Shown piece after piece: positions 4,689 to 7,483 of a stretch of 7,483 nucleotides of DNA; the stretch's first letter is position 1, and each line of letters starts with the position of its first letter. Origin of the DNA: Acidimicrobiia bacterium (GTDB lineage: Bacteria; Actinomycetota; Acidimicrobiia; Spongiisociales; ZC4RG35); contig JAUXMQ010000049.1 in the NCBI GenBank assembly GCA_030623125.1, forward strand, positions 1 to 7,483, written 5' to 3'. The notes beneath the pieces were generated by a model. That model searched no databases, was not told the origin of the DNA, and worked only from the letters and a program-made list of their open reading frames with translations. Both the position numbers and the translations under genes were made by a program.

Positions 4689-6995
4689 TCAAGCGCCCCT
4701 TCGGTGGACTTCGTGCAGCGAGGAGTCGAGGGCATCGATGAAGATGTCGACGTGCTGACGGCGGGCGATGAGTGGCGGCCGCAGCTTGAGAACACTCTGC
4801 TGGCGTCCTGAAGTGCCGACCAAGACGCCTGCTTCCCTCATCAGTTCGACCAGCAGAGCAGTTTCGCCGGCGGCTGGGATCTTCTTGTCCCGGTCGCTGA
4901 CTAGTTCGAGGCCCACCAGCAAGCCGCTACCACGTACATCACCGATAAGACGCTGGGTTTGTGCCAACTGGATGAGGGAATCTTTGAGATATCGGCCGAC
5001 GGACGCCGAGTTGGCGACAAGGCCCTCGTTCTCGATCACATCCAGCACAGCCAGGCCCGCGGCACACGAGACCGGATTGCCACCGAACGTGCTGAACAGT
5101 TCCGTCTGCTCCATGAAACTGTCGAGAATCTCTCGCCTGGTGACCACAACACCGAGCGGCTGCCCGTTGCCCACAGGTTTCCCGATGGTCACAATGTCGG
5201 GGACGAAACCCTCCCGCTCATGGCCCCACATCACGCCGGTCCGACCAAACCCCGCTTGAACCTCATCCGAAACCACGAGGCCGCCATGGGCTCGGATCAC
5301 CCCCGCGATGGCGTCGATGAACCCCGAGGGAACATTCGGGATTCCGCTCGAAGTCATAGCCGGGTCGATGAAGAACCCTGCCAACTCGTGCCCAACTTCC
5401 TTCATCCGGCCTATGGCGCTCTCGGCTTCGGCGGTAGCACGGGCAGGGGTAACCGGGTCCTGGCGGAAGTCATCGGGAGCCATGATCGCTGCGACGTTCG
5501 TAGGTCGGGATGTGACCTCTCCATCCGAAATGCCCAAGACGGCTTCGGTCATCCCGTGGTATGAGCCGGCGATCACCAGCAGACCATCGGCGCCCGCCCG
5601 GTGCTTTACGATCTGGCTTGCCACGTCGTTGGCCTCGCTGCCTGAGTTGACGAACAAGCACACATCAAGGTCGTTTTCGAGAGTGGCGGCGAGTCGTTGT
5701 GCATGCTCGACCACTGTCGAATAGAGGTAGCGGGTGTTGGTGTTCAGGGCTGCCTGCTGACGAGCAACGGCGTTGACGACGTGAGGGTTGGTGTGTCCGA
5801 CGGTCGGCACGTTGTTGTAGAAGTCGAGATACTTCCTTCCGTCAGCGCCGTGTATCCACATGCCCTCTGCGGCGGTTACGTGAAGAGGCTCTGCGTAGAA
5901 GTGAGGTGAATGGCTACCCAGCGAAAGGACGCGACGTGCACGCAGTTCGGAAGTCGATCCACCGTAGGCCGACGGGAATCCCAGAGTTCGCCGAATTGAG
6001 TTCTCGACATCCGATGCCACCTCGAGAGCGCCCTCAATTCTCTCCCACAGCACCTCCGGATCCGATTCGTCAGAGGGATCGTCTGAAAACAGCGCGGCAC
6101 GAGCCTCGGAGATGATCAGGTTCATCGCCATCCGTCCCAGCACGAGATCGAACAACACATCAACGTCGCCCCTCTCCAGAGGCGTCACAGAGTCGTAACC
6201 AGCCACGATATCGATCAAGGCCTCCGGTGACCGAGCAGCGCGTCCTGAGAGATAGGCGGCGACCGCTAGTTCGTTTATCAGCGGACCGTAAACCATGTCC
6301 CCAAAATCGATGATTCCCGAAATCTCGGCCGGATCCTCGGGATCAACGACCAGATTCCACGTGTGTCCGTCCTGATGGATTACCTGGTGACGCAGAGGGG
6401 CACACGCCGGAAGCGTGTCATCACGGAACCGCTCCAGTATAGAAACCACGCTGCGGCGAGCCGAGTCGTTCTCGACATACCGGGTGTACTCCAACAGGCG
6501 AGGCACCCGAGACAAGTCCCACGGGTGATCCTGAAGGGAAGCGACATGGAAAAAGCCACGAAGCGCACTGTCGAGACGAGCCAACATCGCCCCCGTGTTT
6601 CGCCGGAAGGCCGGTGTATCGAATTCGGGCCGGGTGCCCGCGACAACGCCGTCCAGGAATGACAGGAGACACACGGTGTGGCTAGTGCCATCCGGCCCCA
6701 CGACCCTGCCGGTGGCCGCTCCACTGAGGGTGGGTAGGACGCGAGGTACCGGAACGGCGGGGTCGACCCGTTGGATGTGTCGCAGCCCTTTGATCTGAAA
6801 GTCGATTGCCGCTTGGTCTTCGTCTACATTGAAAACCTTGAAAAGACACGAGCGCACAGAGGTATCGACACGCACATTCTGGTCCCGCTCACTCTCGAGG
6901 AGTGTCAAATCACCGTTGAGTCCGTACTCCTCGGCAAGCACCTCCGCAACCGTCTCCAGGGGAAGATCCGGATTGATACGCCTGAGAAACCTCAT
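4689..6995 (-). CDS. Fused APH-type kinase / class-III PLP phospho-lyase (AGXT2L-like)
   Basis: This 768-residue protein has two enzymes in one chain. Residues 1-335 are an aminoglycoside-phosphotransferase-fold kinase: the nucleotide-binding segment has DQN at 38-40 and Lys53 in LFKVFN, the catalytic loop is H207-x-D209-x4-N214 (HQDGHTWN), and the metal site is DFGD around D230. Residues 350-768 are a class-III aminotransferase fold: SGSEAND (451-457) binds the PLP phosphate, YHG (479-481) stacks, DEVQAGFGRTG (577-587), and Lys606 in GKPVGNGQPLG is the Schiff-base lysine. Known relatives are hydroxylysine kinase (HYKK) and the phospho-lyases AGXT2L1/AGXT2L2, and fusions of the two exist in bacteria. 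The likely job is to phosphorylate a hydroxy-amine (ethanolamine or hydroxylysine type) and then eliminate phosphate and ammonia to an aldehyde. Substrate is unproven; an ordinary transaminase is the alternative. The start at 6995 has only a weak ribosome site; 41 bases separate it from the upstream gene. Confidence 0.88.
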   Translation of the reverse strand: MRFLRRINPDLPLETVAEVLAEEYGLNGDLTLLESERDQNVRVDTSVRSCLFKVFNVDEDQAAIDFQIKGLRHIQRVDPAVPVPRVLPTLSGAATGRVVGPDGTSHTVCLLSFLDGVVAGTRPEFDTPAFRRNTGAMLARLDSALRGFFHVASLQDHPWDLSRVPRLLEYTRYVENDSARRSVVSILERFRDDTLPACAPLRHQVIHQDGHTWNLVVDPEDPAEISGIIDFGDMVYGPLINELAVAAYLSGRAARSPEALIDIVAGYDSVTPLERGDVDVLFDLVLGRMAMNLIISEARAALFSDDPSDESDPEVLWERIEGALEVASDVENSIRRTLGFPSAYGGSTSELRARRVLSLGSHSPHFYAEPLHVTAAEGMWIHGADGRKYLDFYNNVPTVGHTNPHVVNAVARQQAALNTNTRYLYSTVVEHAQRLAATLENDLDVCLFVNSGSEANDVASQIVKHRAGADGLLVIAGSYHGMTEAVLGISDGEVTSRPTNVAAIMAPDDFRQDPVTPARATAEAESAIGRMKEVGHELAGFFIDPAMTSSGIPNVPSGFIDAIAGVIRAHGGLVVSDEVQAGFGRTGVMWGHEREGFVPDIVTIGKPVGNGQPLGVVVTRREILDSFMEQTELFSTFGGNPVSCAAGLAVLDVIENEGLVANSASVGRYLKDSLIQLAQTQRLIGDVRGSGLLVGLELVSDRDKKIPAAGETALLVELMREAGVLVGTSGRQQSVLKLRPPLIARRQHVDIFIDALDSSLHEVHRRGA

Positions 6996-7036
6996 CTCGG
7001 GCGGGCACCACTAACGCAACCTGTCATCGTCGGCAG

Positions 7037-7483
7037 CTACCTCTTCGCCACGGCAGTCCGCAAACGCCCGACTGCTTCGTCAATGATGACCGGGTCGGCC
7101 GCGATCGTCATTCGGGCGAAACCGGCACCTTCCCTCCCGAACCAGTGCCCCAGACTCAGCGCGAGACGAGCCTCCCCAACGAGCCAGTGCGCCAACTCGG
7201 GTATATCCATGTCAAGTTGCCCGAAGTCCAACCAGGCAAGATATGTGCCTTCGGGGTTGATGAGATCTACTTCGCCAGGCAGACCCTGTTCGAGGGCTTC
7301 GACATTGTCGGCCACAAGTGCCAATAGCCCGTCGACCCATTCATCACCGGCCAAGTAGCCGGCTCTTGTGGCAGCGAGAGTGAACACGTTGTTACGCGTC
7401 AAGTGAAGACGTTCCGTCATAGACCTGAAACCTGCTGACAGCTCTTCATCGTCGGTGATGAGAAGCGTATCGGCGACACCGGC
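7037..7483 (-). CDS. PatB/MalY-type PLP enzyme (C-S lyase/aminotransferase class I-II), C-terminal part
   Basis: The last 148 codons of a gene whose 5' end lies beyond the window; the frame is open to 7483, so the ATG at 7420 is internal. The segments PEGTYLAWLDF (about visible residues 77-87) and LSLGHWFGREGAGFARM (109-125) are typical of the C-terminal domain of PatB/MalY-like fold-type-I PLP enzymes, including the Arg of 'F-R' (R124) expected to hold the substrate carboxylate. Relatives cleave C-S bonds of cystathionine-like substrates or transaminate; the PLP lysine is outside the window. It probably shares a transcript with the fused kinase/phospho-lyase 41 bases downstream, which points to linked amino-compound breakdown, by inference. 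Confidence 0.87.
   Translation of the reverse strand, partial: AGVADTLLITDDEELSAGFRSMTERLHLTRNNVFTLAATRAGYLAGDEWVDGLLALVADNVEALEQGLPGEVDLINPEGTYLAWLDFGQLDMDIPELAHWLVGEARLALSLGHWFGREGAGFARMTIAADPVIIDEAVGRLRTAVAKR

Noticed and set aside
1..7483. CRISPR array, insertion sequence, tRNA or rRNA
   Set aside because: No regularly spaced repeats, transposase-like frames, or RNA signatures of these kinds were seen on either strand.

Overview
The window (about 58% GC by eye, with long non-overlapping genes and some probably leaderless starts) looks like a chromosomal fragment of a high-GC bacterium. An uncultured actinomycete-like lineage is most likely. This rests on the protein encoded at 2177-2818, whose family I know mainly from Actinobacteria, on the composition, and on a TetR gene whose predicted transcript starts only a few bases before its ATG. 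The assignment is inference; there is no rRNA or other marker.

Layout. (1) 1-1906, plus strand: the 3' part of a molybdopterin oxidoreductase catalytic subunit, overlapping by 17 bases a probable TorD-type chaperone. (2) 1907-2176: no protein gene, but on the minus strand a compact, apparently complete non-coding RNA gene. It has a promoter (2091-2119), an RNA of about 125 nt closed by a perfect 10-bp end-to-end stem with three internal hairpins, and a U5 tract. A separate terminator (2140-2173) isolates it from the gene upstream. (3) 2177-2818, minus: a conserved protein of unknown function with an Ada-like Cys/zinc motif. (4) 2819-3048: intergenic, with a perfect 11-bp hairpin. (5) 3049-4643: a small regulatory module consisting of an SRPBCC-fold protein (minus), a divergent TetR regulator (plus) and a dimeric alpha/beta-barrel (ABM-like) protein (plus). 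Two near-identical 15-bp palindromes sit at the promoters of this module. (6) 4689-7483, minus: a fused small-molecule kinase/PLP phospho-lyase (AGXT2L-like) preceded by the C-terminal part of a PatB/MalY-type PLP enzyme, probably one transcript for amine or amino-acid breakdown.

How it fits together. The oxidoreductase and chaperone form one maturation/respiration unit. The TetR probably represses itself and the 4266 gene, and perhaps the SRPBCC gene, through the sequence TTGACATAG(T/G)GTCAA. The two PLP enzymes at the right end probably act on related amino compounds. The least explained and most interesting element is the structured RNA at 1959-2083, which I cannot match to any RNA family I know.
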